DNA of 52,957 bases, from the NCBI GenBank assembly GCA_036824265.1, contig DAITAL010000007.1, positions 1 to 52,957 on the forward strand. Reading direction: 5' to 3'. Origin of the DNA: JAAYZB01 sp937958685 (GTDB lineage Bacteria > Bacillota_I > Bacilli_A > Izemoplasmatales > Hujiaoplasmataceae). A program made the translations under genes and the position numbers. Shown piece after piece: positions 1 to 6,567 of this stretch; the first letter of the stretch is position 1; every line of letters starts with the position of its first letter. The notes beneath the pieces were generated by a model. The model was given only the letters and a program-made list of their open reading frames with translations. It made no database searches and was not told the origin of the DNA.

Positions 1-333
1 GCCGACATCAACGAAGAATTCGAAAGCAAGCCGAAATCCGCGTATGCCAAAGGCGCCGGCGCGGCCCGTTTCCATCTGAATCTGGGCAAACAGGACAATC
101 TCACGATCAACGACATCATCGCCTTCGTGAGCGAATCCACCGGCATCAACCGGGCCAAGATCCAAGACATCGCGATCCTGACCGAGTTCTCCTTCTTCAC
201 CGTCAGCGGTTCCCAACCGGAGGCGATCAGGAAAACTCTGGAAAACCGCAAACTGAGAGGGAAGACCGTCACCGTGCGGGTCGCCTACAAACCCCGGAAG
301 CGACTACCCTATCAAGAATCGCCGGGCCGTTGA
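1..333 (+). CDS. C-terminal end of a DbpA/CshA-like DEAD-box RNA helicase (partial)
   Basis: The reading frame is open from base 1 to a TGA at 331-333, so only the last 110 residues of a longer protein are present. They match the small RRM-like RNA-binding domain at the end of DbpA-type DEAD-box helicases. That domain has a 'RFHLNLGKQDNLTINDIIAFV' helix/strand pattern, then 'TGINRAKIQDIAI', 'FSFFTV' and 'LRGKTVTVRVAY', and ends in a short basic tail. In characterised DbpA this domain recruits the helicase to 23S rRNA during large-subunit assembly. The helicase core lies outside the window, so the exact subfamily is uncertain. The downstream degV promoter overlaps its stop codon. Confidence 0.8.
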   Translation, partial: ADINEEFESKPKSAYAKGAGAARFHLNLGKQDNLTINDIIAFVSESTGINRAKIQDIAILTEFSFFTVSGSQPEAIRKTLENRKLRGKTVTVRVAYKPRKRLPYQESPGR

Positions 334-357
334 CTTTTCGGTGGCAAACGCTATAAT
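330..357 (+). promoter_or_regulatory. Putative sigma-A promoter of degV
   Basis: TTGACT (330-335) and TATAAT (352-357) are separated by 16 bases. The -35 box overlaps the stop codon of the upstream helicase gene. It sits about 30 bases before the degV start. Confidence 0.6.
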
Positions 358-385
358 AAAAGCAAAGAAGAAAAGAGGTATCCAT

Positions 386-1240
386 ATGAATAAACTAGGT
401 GTTTTGGTTTGCACCAACGCGGCAATCGATTATATCCCCCATGATTACGACATCCGTGTCATCCGTTCGACGATCCTGATGGGCGGCAAGGAATACGTGG
501 ACTTTGAGGAACTCACCGCCAACCAGTTCTATGAAATGCTCGAAAACGACCCATCGCTATTTCCGCGAACAGCCATGGCCTCAACGGGCACGATGCTCGA
601 AGCCTACGAGAAACTGCGGGACGAAGGCTGCGACGAAGCGCTGTTTGTGACAATCTCCTCCAAGATGAGCGGCATCTACGATAACGCGATGATCGCCGCC
701 AAGATGGTCGAGGGCATCAAAGTCACCGTCTTTGACTCCAAGACCGTCGGCTACCTCCAGTGCAAGATGGCGTTTCTCGCCCACGATCTCGCCAAAGCTG
801 GCAAGTCGATGGCGGAAATCCTCGAAGAACTAGGCTACATTCGCGACAACAACCATATCTACTTCGCCGTCAACGACCTCTCCTATCTTGTCAAAAACGG
901 CCGGCTCTCGAACGCCGCCGGATTTCTGGCCGGCGTCCTGAAAATCAAGCCGTTGTTGGAGGTTGACAAGACCGGCGCTGTGGTCACCGTGGAAAAGATC
1001 AGAACCTTCCACAAGGCCGTCGAGCGCGTCATCGAAAAATTCCTCGAGGAGACCGAAGGCAAAAAATACGAGCCCTTCATCATCCATGCCAACAATCCCG
1101 AAGCCGCCGCCGACATCAGGGAAAAAGTCCTCGCTGCCAGACCGGAACTCAAGGAAATCAAGGAATATATCCTCACTCCGGCCGTCGGCGCCCATTGCGG
1201 CCCGAAAGCGGTAACAATCGGCTATCTCTTGGAAAAATAG
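386..1240 (+). CDS. degV: DegV family fatty-acid-binding protein
   Basis: The 284-residue product has the DegV fold signature: an N-terminal domain with 'TASTGTMLEAYEKL' and 'FVTISSKMSGIYDNA', then a 'VFDSKTVG' segment, and a C-terminal lid domain. DegV proteins bind a single long-chain fatty acid; in Gram-positive bacteria, FakB members present exogenous fatty acids to the kinase FakA. The start is the ATG at 386, preceded by AGAGG. An earlier in-frame ATG at 341 lies inside the promoter spacer and has no ribosome site. The padR gene follows 10 bases downstream. The physiological ligand is not visible from sequence. Confidence 0.88.
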   Translation: MNKLGVLVCTNAAIDYIPHDYDIRVIRSTILMGGKEYVDFEELTANQFYEMLENDPSLFPRTAMASTGTMLEAYEKLRDEGCDEALFVTISSKMSGIYDNAMIAAKMVEGIKVTVFDSKTVGYLQCKMAFLAHDLAKAGKSMAEILEELGYIRDNNHIYFAVNDLSYLVKNGRLSNAAGFLAGVLKIKPLLEVDKTGAVVTVEKIRTFHKAVERVIEKFLEETEGKKYEPFIIHANNPEAAADIREKVLAARPELKEIKEYILTPAVGAHCGPKAVTIGYLLEK

Positions 1241-1250
1241 AGGTGGAAGC

Positions 1251-1583
1251 GTGATCAACAGCGACGTCATCCGCGGGCATATCGACGCCATCATCCTCAA
1301 ACTGCTCCTCGAAAAGGACATGTACGGATACGAGCTGGTCAGCGAGATCAAGGAACGCACGCACAACAAATTTGCAATTAAGGAAGCGACGCTGTATTCG
1401 GTCGTCCAACGCCTGGAACAACGCGAACTGATCGATTCCTACATGGGTGAGAAGTCACTGGGACGCAAGCGCCGCTACTACCGCGTCACCGCTTTTGGCA
1501 GGGCGTATTACCAGGAAGCGATCCGCGAATGGCGGTTGCTCAACGAGATCATGGTCTCGATGTTGGGGAGTGATGTCTCATGA
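1251..1583 (+). CDS. PadR family transcriptional regulator
   Basis: This 110-residue protein is a typical short PadR-like winged-helix repressor. The segment 'LLLEKDMYGYELVSEI' is the PadR helix-turn-helix start. 'ATLYSVVQRLEQRELI' is the recognition helix, and 'GRKRRYYRVTAFGR' is the wing. A short dimerisation helix follows. The start is GTG, preceded by AGGTGG. The gene overlaps the next one by four bases (ATGA), so the two are translationally coupled. This is the usual PadR arrangement, in which the regulator is co-transcribed with a small membrane protein under its control. Confidence 0.9.
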   Translation: MINSDVIRGHIDAIILKLLLEKDMYGYELVSEIKERTHNKFAIKEATLYSVVQRLEQRELIDSYMGEKSLGRKRRYYRVTAFGRAYYQEAIREWRLLNEIMVSMLGSDVS

Positions 1584-1999
1584 ACAAGATCAAAAGTTTC
1601 GTCACCAAACTCCTCAGGGGCATCTTGAACGACGAAGACAAGCGCGAACTGATCGAGATCCTCACCCTCAGCCTTCAGGAGAAGGTCGACGACCTCGTCG
1701 AGGCCGGAACGCCGGTCGAAGAGGCGATCGCACGCTCCTTAAGCGAGTTCGGCACCTCCACCGACGTTCTCAAAGCCTTCCCCGAAACCGAGAAACAGAA
1801 ACGCATGTCCAGCAGGCACCACCTCAACAACTTCATCTTCGCACTCTGCAGTTATGTGATCATCTGCAGTCTGGCCGTCTTCATCAATTATTCATTCCTT
1901 GGTTTCTTCCAGACATTCTGGTGGGCCGGCATCGTCGGCATCGCCACCCTGTTTTGGCCCCTGGCGATGTTCTACGTCTATCTGAAAGCAAAAAGATAG
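1580..1999 (+). CDS. PadR-coupled membrane protein with permease-prefix-like (HAAS) domain
   Basis: The 139-residue product has a soluble helical N-terminal half (about residues 1-75). Its pattern 'LVEAGTPVEEAIARSLSEFG' is that of permease-prefix/HAAS domains found next to PadR regulators. Two transmembrane helices follow (roughly 84-105 and 110-135). In other Bacilli such proteins are encoded with a PadR repressor and act with permeases or ABC exporters or in envelope-stress sensing. No partner transporter is adjacent here, so the function is unknown. Its stop codon lies inside the terminator hairpin. Confidence 0.7.
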   Translation: MNKIKSFVTKLLRGILNDEDKRELIEILTLSLQEKVDDLVEAGTPVEEAIARSLSEFGTSTDVLKAFPETEKQKRMSSRHHLNNFIFALCSYVIICSLAVFINYSFLGFFQTFWWAGIVGIATLFWPLAMFYVYLKAKR

Positions 2000-2020
2000 C
2001 CTGATCCGGCTATCTTTCGT
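1992..2020 (+). terminator. Rho-independent terminator after the padR operon
   Basis: A perfect 10-bp stem, AAAGATAGCC (1992-2001) with GGCTATCTTT (2008-2017), has a 6-base loop and is followed by CGTTTG. It overlaps the stop codon of the membrane protein. Confidence 0.75.
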
Positions 2021-2065
2021 TTGTAAATCACCACCGGCGGTGGTAGAATACTTGCGGTGAAAGCA

Positions 2066-2581
2066 ATGAATCTGAGAAAACTGGTTTTCCTGGCGATCAT
2101 GGTGGCGGCCAGCGTCGTCCTGAGCATCGTCGAATCGCTGATCTCCGTCGCCATCTTCATCATTCCCGGCGTCAAACTCGGACTCGCGAACATCCTCACG
2201 CTGGTCATCCTCTACATCTATACGGAAAAAGACGCGGCCATCGTCGTTTTCATCCGGATCTTCCTGGTCGGGCTGGTCTACAGCGGGTTGTTCCAACCCA
2301 CCTTCTGGATGAGCCTCGCCGGCGGCGTGTTCGCCTTTGTCGCGATGGTGCTCATCAAGCGTCTCACAAGCCTGTCGCTGATCAGCGTCAGCGTCGCGGG
2401 CTCGCTCTTGCACATGCTTGGCCAGATCCTGATGGCGATGCTGGTCCTGAGCACGGAAACCCTGATCTTCTATCTGCCCTACATGTTGCTGATCGCGGTC
2501 CCGACCGGAATCTTCACAGGTATCATCGCCCGCAAGTTGATCGATGTCTTCCACAGCCAATTGAGCAAACAAGAAGAATGA
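2066..2581 (+). CDS. Gx transporter family membrane protein (Hpre_diP_synt_I / ECF S-component-like)
   Basis: This 171-residue protein is strongly hydrophobic with about five transmembrane helices and the family pattern 'IPGVKLGLANILTLVILY' near residue 40. The family was annotated as heptaprenyl diphosphate synthase component I but resembles ECF substrate-binding subunits. In many anaerobic Firmicutes it is encoded beside a NusG-domain-II protein and an ApbE flavin transferase, and all three lie together here. I therefore infer a role in supplying flavin or a quinone precursor to an extracytoplasmic redox system. The ATG at 2066 is preceded by GGTGA; a GTG at 2057 is also possible. Confidence 0.75.
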   Translation: MNLRKLVFLAIMVAASVVLSIVESLISVAIFIIPGVKLGLANILTLVILYIYTEKDAAIVVFIRIFLVGLVYSGLFQPTFWMSLAGGVFAFVAMVLIKRLTSLSLISVSVAGSLLHMLGQILMAMLVLSTETLIFYLPYMLLIAVPTGIFTGIIARKLIDVFHSQLSKQEE

Positions 2582-2608
2582 AAAGGAACTTCGGCCGAAG
2601 TTCCTTTT
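2581..2608. terminator. Bidirectional terminator between convergent genes
   Basis: A perfect 28-base palindrome (14-bp arms, AAAAGGAACTTCGG and its complement) is flanked by A and T runs on both sides. It terminates the Gx transporter gene and the oppositely oriented apbE. Confidence 0.85.
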
Positions 2609-2610
2609 TC

Positions 2611-3789
2611 TTAAGGGATCATATACAGGTACAAATCCTCGAAGTTATCCGAATAGACCAGCGTGCCGTCGGTTTTGTACCAGACAGCCTCCAATCCGGG
2701 AGTCGCGTTCACGAACGCGACGCCTTCTTCAATCGTGAGCAGGTAGACAGCCGTCGAGTAAATGTCCGCCAGCGCACCGTCCTCATGGAAGACAGTGACG
2801 CTCATCGCCTCGCCTCCCGGATAGTTGGTCCGCGGATCGATGATGTGGTGATAGACGACATCATCATCAATGCCCTTGAAAAACCGTTGGTAATTGCCGC
2901 TGGTGACGACGCTGATGCCGCTTGGGATCTTGATGTAGGCATAAAACGTCTTGGTCAGCGTGAACTCGATCGTCGGTCGGATCAGACCGATATAGAAAAG
3001 GCCGTCATCTCTTTCGGTGTTGCTGCCGCCGGCCTTGACGTTGCTGTTGCCGGCATTGAGAAGATAGCGGATCCCCAGGTCGTCGAGATAATCGGTGATG
3101 AGCTCGGAGACGTAGCCCTTGCCAAAACCGCCCAAATCGATTTCCATCCCCTCGCCAAGAAAGGAAACGCTCAGCGTTTCCCGGTCGAGAACGATGTCGT
3201 CGGGGTTCGTGGAGATCGTACTTGCTGCCAGTTCGGCAGTGGGAACCGGACAATAGGAATAGGCGAGAGTATCCTCGCATGCGGCGCTTTCCCGGGCATC
3301 ATGCCAGATAGAGAGGATCGGTCCCAGAGCGATATTGAACAAGGACTCATCTCCGGCCACGACCACATCCTCATGGGCGAGCGCATATTCGATGATTGCG
3401 AACAAATCGGCGCCGACGACGATGTCATCACCGCTTCTATGGTTGATGGAATAGGCGTTGATGATGCCGTCATAGGGGTTGTATTTGTCCATCAGCCGGT
3501 GATAGTCTCGGAGCAGGGCTTCAACAGCCGCGAAGATCTCATCAAGATTGAAGGTATCGTCAGCGTCGGTATAGATCTTAAGTGAGATCGGCGCGTCAAA
3601 GTAACTCGACCAGGTCTTGGTGCAGACAAAAACGCCAACATCACGGCCCGGGACACAGTAATCGGGGTTGGGATTGGTGATGGCGGCAGTGGAAACATTC
3701 GTGGTCGGGGTGGTCGTCGTGGTGCCATTGCAGGCGGCCATGGACCCAAAAGAAAACAGCAACAATAAGACAACAAGCAGTTTTTTCAT
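2611..3789 (-). CDS. apbE: FAD:protein FMN transferase, ApbE-like lipoprotein
   Basis: The 392-residue product begins with a lipoprotein signal ending 'GSMAAC' (lipobox cysteine) and a Thr/Pro/Ala-rich linker, so it is anchored outside the membrane. The catalytic domain carries ApbE hallmarks: 'IDLGGFGKGYVSEL', 'LNAGNSNVKAGGS' and 'HIIDPRTNYPGG'. ApbE enzymes use FAD and a divalent metal to attach FMN covalently to Ser/Thr of redox proteins such as RnfG, NqrC, FmnA/PplA-type or other FMN-bind-domain proteins. The start at 3789 (reverse ATG) follows GAAGGTG; an upstream in-frame ATG at 3873 would destroy the signal peptide. No FMN acceptor protein is visible in the window. Confidence 0.92.
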   Translation of the reverse strand: MKKLLVVLLLLFSFGSMAACNGTTTTTPTTNVSTAAITNPNPDYCVPGRDVGVFVCTKTWSSYFDAPISLKIYTDADDTFNLDEIFAAVEALLRDYHRLMDKYNPYDGIINAYSINHRSGDDIVVGADLFAIIEYALAHEDVVVAGDESLFNIALGPILSIWHDARESAACEDTLAYSYCPVPTAELAASTISTNPDDIVLDRETLSVSFLGEGMEIDLGGFGKGYVSELITDYLDDLGIRYLLNAGNSNVKAGGSNTERDDGLFYIGLIRPTIEFTLTKTFYAYIKIPSGISVVTSGNYQRFFKGIDDDVVYHHIIDPRTNYPGGEAMSVTVFHEDGALADIYSTAVYLLTIEEGVAFVNATPGLEAVWYKTDGTLVYSDNFEDLYLYMIP

Positions 3790-3805
3790 TGAATTCACCT
3801 TCTCT

Positions 3806-3811
3806 ATTATA
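3806..3811 (-). promoter_or_regulatory. Putative -10 box of apbE
   Basis: The reverse strand reads TATAAT here, 17-22 bases upstream of the apbE start. No clear -35 hexamer was seen, so this is tentative. A short inverted repeat, CGCTG-N7-CAGCG (3821-3837), lies just upstream and could be an operator. Confidence 0.4.
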
Positions 3812-3880
3812 CATAATCGGCGCTGATTAATCCAGCGAATATTGTCTACGGATACGCTGGCGGCTTTGCCCAAAATCGTG

Positions 3881-3886
3881 TATAAT
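3881..3886 (+). promoter_or_regulatory. Putative -10 box for the NusG-II / DUF1146 pair
   Basis: TATAAT stands 35-40 bases before the proposed start of the NusG-domain-II gene. No good -35 box is visible at the expected distance. Confidence 0.4.
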
Positions 3887-3920
3887 AGAAATATATCTTG
3901 ACAAGAGGGGAAGTGGGACC

Positions 3921-4421
3921 ATCAAAAGACAAGACCTGATTTTCATTGTCAGCGTGCTTTTTGTCGGGGTGGCCCTGCTTTTTGCTTTCAAGTTGTGGGA
4001 GTCCCTGACCAGCACAGGCTACGCCTTCGCCAGGGTCACCTACCGGGACCAGACGATCCTGATGATCGATCTGAACACCAAAGAATACAAAGTATATGAC
4101 ACCATTTACAAGGATCAGGTGATCGTGACGCGGGCAAACGAGGGCATCTTCTATGTTCCCGGCTCGACGACGACCGACATGAGCGCGCTCTATGATGTCG
4201 ACAGCTATGCCAGAACCAACAACATCGTCGGGGTCAAACTTTTGGTCGAAGACGGCAAAATCCAGGTTCTCTACCAGGAAAGCCCGCGCAACATCTGCCA
4301 ACTGCAACGCCCGACATCCTCGAGTCTCGAACCGCTTGTCTGTCTTCCCAACGAACTGGTGGTCTCGATCCTGACGAACATGGAATCGGAGGCTTTCGTC
4401 CCCGATTCGGTATTGGAGTGA
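3921..4421 (+). CDS. NusG domain II-containing membrane-anchored protein (apparent ATC start)
   Basis: The 166-residue product would start 'IKRQDLIFIVSVLFVGVALL', a basic N-terminus and one transmembrane anchor. The C-terminal part matches NusG_II proteins: a small beta-barrel with 'VEDGKIQVLYQESPRNICQLQ' and 'PLVCLPNELVVSI', including the two conserved cysteines. Standalone NusG_II proteins have unknown function but co-occur with Gx transporters and ApbE in redox gene clusters, as here. The only ribosome-site-compatible start (GAGGGG at 3905-3910) is an ATC at 3921. The first ordinary start, GTG at 3954, would cut off the charged N-terminus and part of the membrane helix. Either ATC is used or a base changed. 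Confidence 0.72.
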   Translation: MKRQDLIFIVSVLFVGVALLFAFKLWESLTSTGYAFARVTYRDQTILMIDLNTKEYKVYDTIYKDQVIVTRANEGIFYVPGSTTTDMSALYDVDSYARTNNIVGVKLLVEDGKIQVLYQESPRNICQLQRPTSSSLEPLVCLPNELVVSILTNMESEAFVPDSVLE

Positions 4422-4428
4422 TAAGCTG

Positions 4429-4650
4429 ATGATCGACCCGAGAGTGTTTCTGATTGCCCGGATCATCTTGTTTTTCGTGGCGACCTGGTTTGTCTACACA
4501 TCCCTGCAGGCCATGGACTTTTCCCGCGTCTTCAAACAGAACTCGACAAACCAGATCCGTTTCATCCTGATGGTCGCCTCCGTCATTCTCGGTTATCTGT
4601 TCGTCGACGCCTTCATCTCGCTGTTCGAGATGGTGAACCAACTGGTCTGA
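4429..4650 (+). CDS. ywzB: DUF1146 family small membrane protein (YwzB-like)
   Basis: This 73-residue protein has two transmembrane helices (about 7-24 and 45-64) separated by the DUF1146 pattern 'LQAMDFSRVFKQNSTNQIRFILMV' and 'SVILGYLFVDAFI'. In Bacillus the homologue ywzB lies near the ATP synthase/cell-wall genes and its role is unknown. Here it follows the NusG-II gene by 7 bases with a GGAGTGA ribosome site. The pair is probably one transcript ending at the hairpin just downstream. Confidence 0.8.
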   Translation: MIDPRVFLIARIILFFVATWFVYTSLQAMDFSRVFKQNSTNQIRFILMVASVILGYLFVDAFISLFEMVNQLV

Positions 4651-4653
4651 AAC

Positions 4654-4679
4654 GCTGCCGTCACGGCAGTGTTTTTTTT
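4654..4679. terminator. Terminator between convergent genes
   Basis: The hairpin CTGCCG-TCA-CGGCAG (4655-4669) is followed by eight T residues on the plus strand. It serves the DUF1146 gene. The stop codon of the opposing gene lies in its loop. Confidence 0.75.
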
Positions 4680-5290
4680 GAAAGATATGCCGTTCTCATG
4701 CCCATGAGGCGAATGATGGCGTTATTGTTGGTGTGATTCTTGATCTGGCTGCTGAGCGCCTCAAACTGATCATGGACGCACTCGGCGCCAAAAACGACCT
4801 TGTCGGTGTAATTCTTGTCAAGCACGACGCCGTTCTGGCCGAGCAGTTTCTCAATGCTTTCCGCCCATGAATACGGCACTTCGACAAGGATGCTGGCGAT
4901 TGGCACCCTCCAAGCGGGTTCGATCAGGGCGACGACGGCGCGGGCGGCCTGCGAATAGGCGCGAATCAGACCGCCGGCTCCCAACTTGACGCCGCCGAAA
5001 TATCTGACGACGACCAGTAGCGCGTCGGTCAACTCGCTCTTCTTGAGAATATCCAGGATCGGAATGCCGGCGGTTCTCGCCGGTTCCCCGTCATCGACCG
5101 CTTTTTGCGTTTCGCCACCAGCCCCGATCACGTAGGCATGGCAATAATGCGTCGCCTGGGGAAAAGCACGCCTGATTTCGGCCAGTTTGCCGTCAATAGC
5201 GGTCTTGGACTCGACTCTTTCAAGATGCGCGATGAAGCGGGAACCTTTGACGAGAATCTCGGTGGTTGCCGGTTTTGCGAGCGAATGCAT
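4661..5290 (-). CDS. yvyE: IMPACT family protein, YigZ/YvyE-like
   Basis: The 209-residue length is typical. The N-terminal UPF0029/IMPACT domain shows 'KGSRFIAHLERVES', 'QATHYCHAYVIG' and the signature 'DDGEPARTAGIPIL', followed by 'VVVRYFGGVKLGAGGLIRAY'. The C-terminal half is the small ferredoxin-like YigZ domain. The family is related to eukaryotic IMPACT, a regulator of Gcn2, and is linked to ribosome or translation stress in bacteria; the biochemical activity is unsettled. The gene is monocistronic, convergent with the DUF1146 gene and divergent from cca. Confidence 0.92.
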   Translation of the reverse strand: MHSLAKPATTEILVKGSRFIAHLERVESKTAIDGKLAEIRRAFPQATHYCHAYVIGAGGETQKAVDDGEPARTAGIPILDILKKSELTDALLVVVRYFGGVKLGAGGLIRAYSQAARAVVALIEPAWRVPIASILVEVPYSWAESIEKLLGQNGVVLDKNYTDKVVFGAECVHDQFEALSSQIKNHTNNNAIIRLMGMRTAYLSKKTLP

Positions 5291-5354
5291 GGATAATCAC
5301 CGGCCCAATTATAGCACAGGCGGGCGAAATATGATAGAATAACCCCGGAAGGTA

Positions 5355-5363
5355 TGATATAAT
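5355..5363 (+). promoter_or_regulatory. Extended -10 promoter element of cca
   Basis: TGATATAAT matches the extended -10 consensus TGnTATAAT, 17 bases before the proposed cca start. Transcription would begin near 5370, leaving a very short leader. A second weaker box, TGATAGAAT, lies at about 5331-5340. Confidence 0.5.
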
Positions 5364-5379
5364 TATCTAGGTGATTGAC

Positions 5380-6564
5380 GTGAACGAGCAACTGGCGTCC
5401 GGTATCGAATTACTTGAGAAATTGCATGATCACGGGCACAAAGCCTTCTTTGTCGGCGGTTTCGTGCGCGACCGGCTGCTGGGCATGCCAACCGATGACA
5501 TAGACATCACCACCGATGCGACGCCGGCACAGGTTGCCGGTATTTTTCCCGAAGCCAAGCCGACAGGGATCAAATACGGAACCGTCACGGTGCAGCGCGG
5601 AAGCTTCACATTCGAGATCACGACTTTTCGCAGCGAGAGCCATTACCTTGATCATCGCCATCCGGAGAAGATCACTTTCGCGGCGAATCTGGAAGACGAC
5701 CTTCGCCGCCGGGATTTCACGATCAACGCGATCGCCATGACGAATAGCCTGGAGATCATCGACCCCTATTCGGGAAGGGACGACCTGAAACGGCGCCTGA
5801 TCCGGGCGATCGGCAATCCCAAGGAGCGATTCCGGGAGGACGCGCTCAGGATCTTGCGGGCTTTCCGTTTTGTCAGCAAGCTGGATTTCGCGATCGAAGC
5901 GGCCACAGCCAAGGAACTGACCGCCTCCGCGTCGCTGCTGGAAAAAATCGCCAATGAGCGGATCATCGGCGAATTCAGAAAAATCATCAATTATCCCCAC
6001 GCCTTGAAAGCCTTCAGGTTGTTGCATCAGCTTGGGATCGGCAGCGGGATCAAAACGCTGGAAACGATGTTCAATTTCATGCACGGGCAGAAGCGTTTTT
6101 CCCTCAGCGAATGGGAATTCTACGCGTTGGCGTTCCATTTGGACGGATTGTCCGAGATTCCCCATTGCTGGCGGTTTTCTAACAAACAGAAAAGCATTGT
6201 CACAAGCATCATGACCCTGGCCGAGGTGACAAAGGCGGATCGCTTCGACGAGGTGCTCGTCTATGCTTACGGACTTGACCTCTGCCTTGCCGCCAACAAC
6301 GTCAACCGGACGCTTGATCCAGGCAACGATCAGGAACAACGAATTCGCACCATTTGGGAGAATCTGCCGATCAGGAAAGTCTGCGAGTTGAAGTTCAAGG
6401 GGGAAGATATCCTCAAGACGACCGCCATCACCGACGTCCGCCAGATCGGCGCGATCATCGACGAGGTGGTCATGCGGGTCGTCACCGGACAACTCGAAAA
6501 CACCTATGAAGCCATCGCCGCTTGGGTCGACGCCTACGGCAAAACCAATTCAAGACAGGACTAG
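5380..6564 (+). CDS. cca: CCA tRNA nucleotidyltransferase
   Basis: The class II nucleotidyltransferase completes the 3' CCA end of tRNAs. Visible motifs are 'FVGGFVRDRLLG' (nucleotide-binding), 'DDIDITTDA' (metal-binding Asp pair), 'RRDFTINAIAM' (sugar discrimination) and 'ERFREDALRILRAFRF' (the flexible EDxxR base-template motif), in that order. A helical neck/body/tail region follows. About 394 residues is the normal size. The GTG at 5380 is preceded by AGGTGA; the GTG at 5371 lies right at the expected transcription start and is the alternative. pulA follows 3 bases after the stop, so the genes are probably co-transcribed. Confidence 0.93.
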   Translation: MNEQLASGIELLEKLHDHGHKAFFVGGFVRDRLLGMPTDDIDITTDATPAQVAGIFPEAKPTGIKYGTVTVQRGSFTFEITTFRSESHYLDHRHPEKITFAANLEDDLRRRDFTINAIAMTNSLEIIDPYSGRDDLKRRLIRAIGNPKERFREDALRILRAFRFVSKLDFAIEAATAKELTASASLLEKIANERIIGEFRKIINYPHALKAFRLLHQLGIGSGIKTLETMFNFMHGQKRFSLSEWEFYALAFHLDGLSEIPHCWRFSNKQKSIVTSIMTLAEVTKADRFDEVLVYAYGLDLCLAANNVNRTLDPGNDQEQRIRTIWENLPIRKVCELKFKGEDILKTTAITDVRQIGAIIDEVVMRVVTGQLENTYEAIAAWVDAYGKTNSRQD

Positions 6565-6567
6565 GAT

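Noticed and set aside
2578..3585. Plus-strand open frame opposite apbE
   Set aside because: It begins in the bidirectional terminator and is antisense to a clear ApbE gene.
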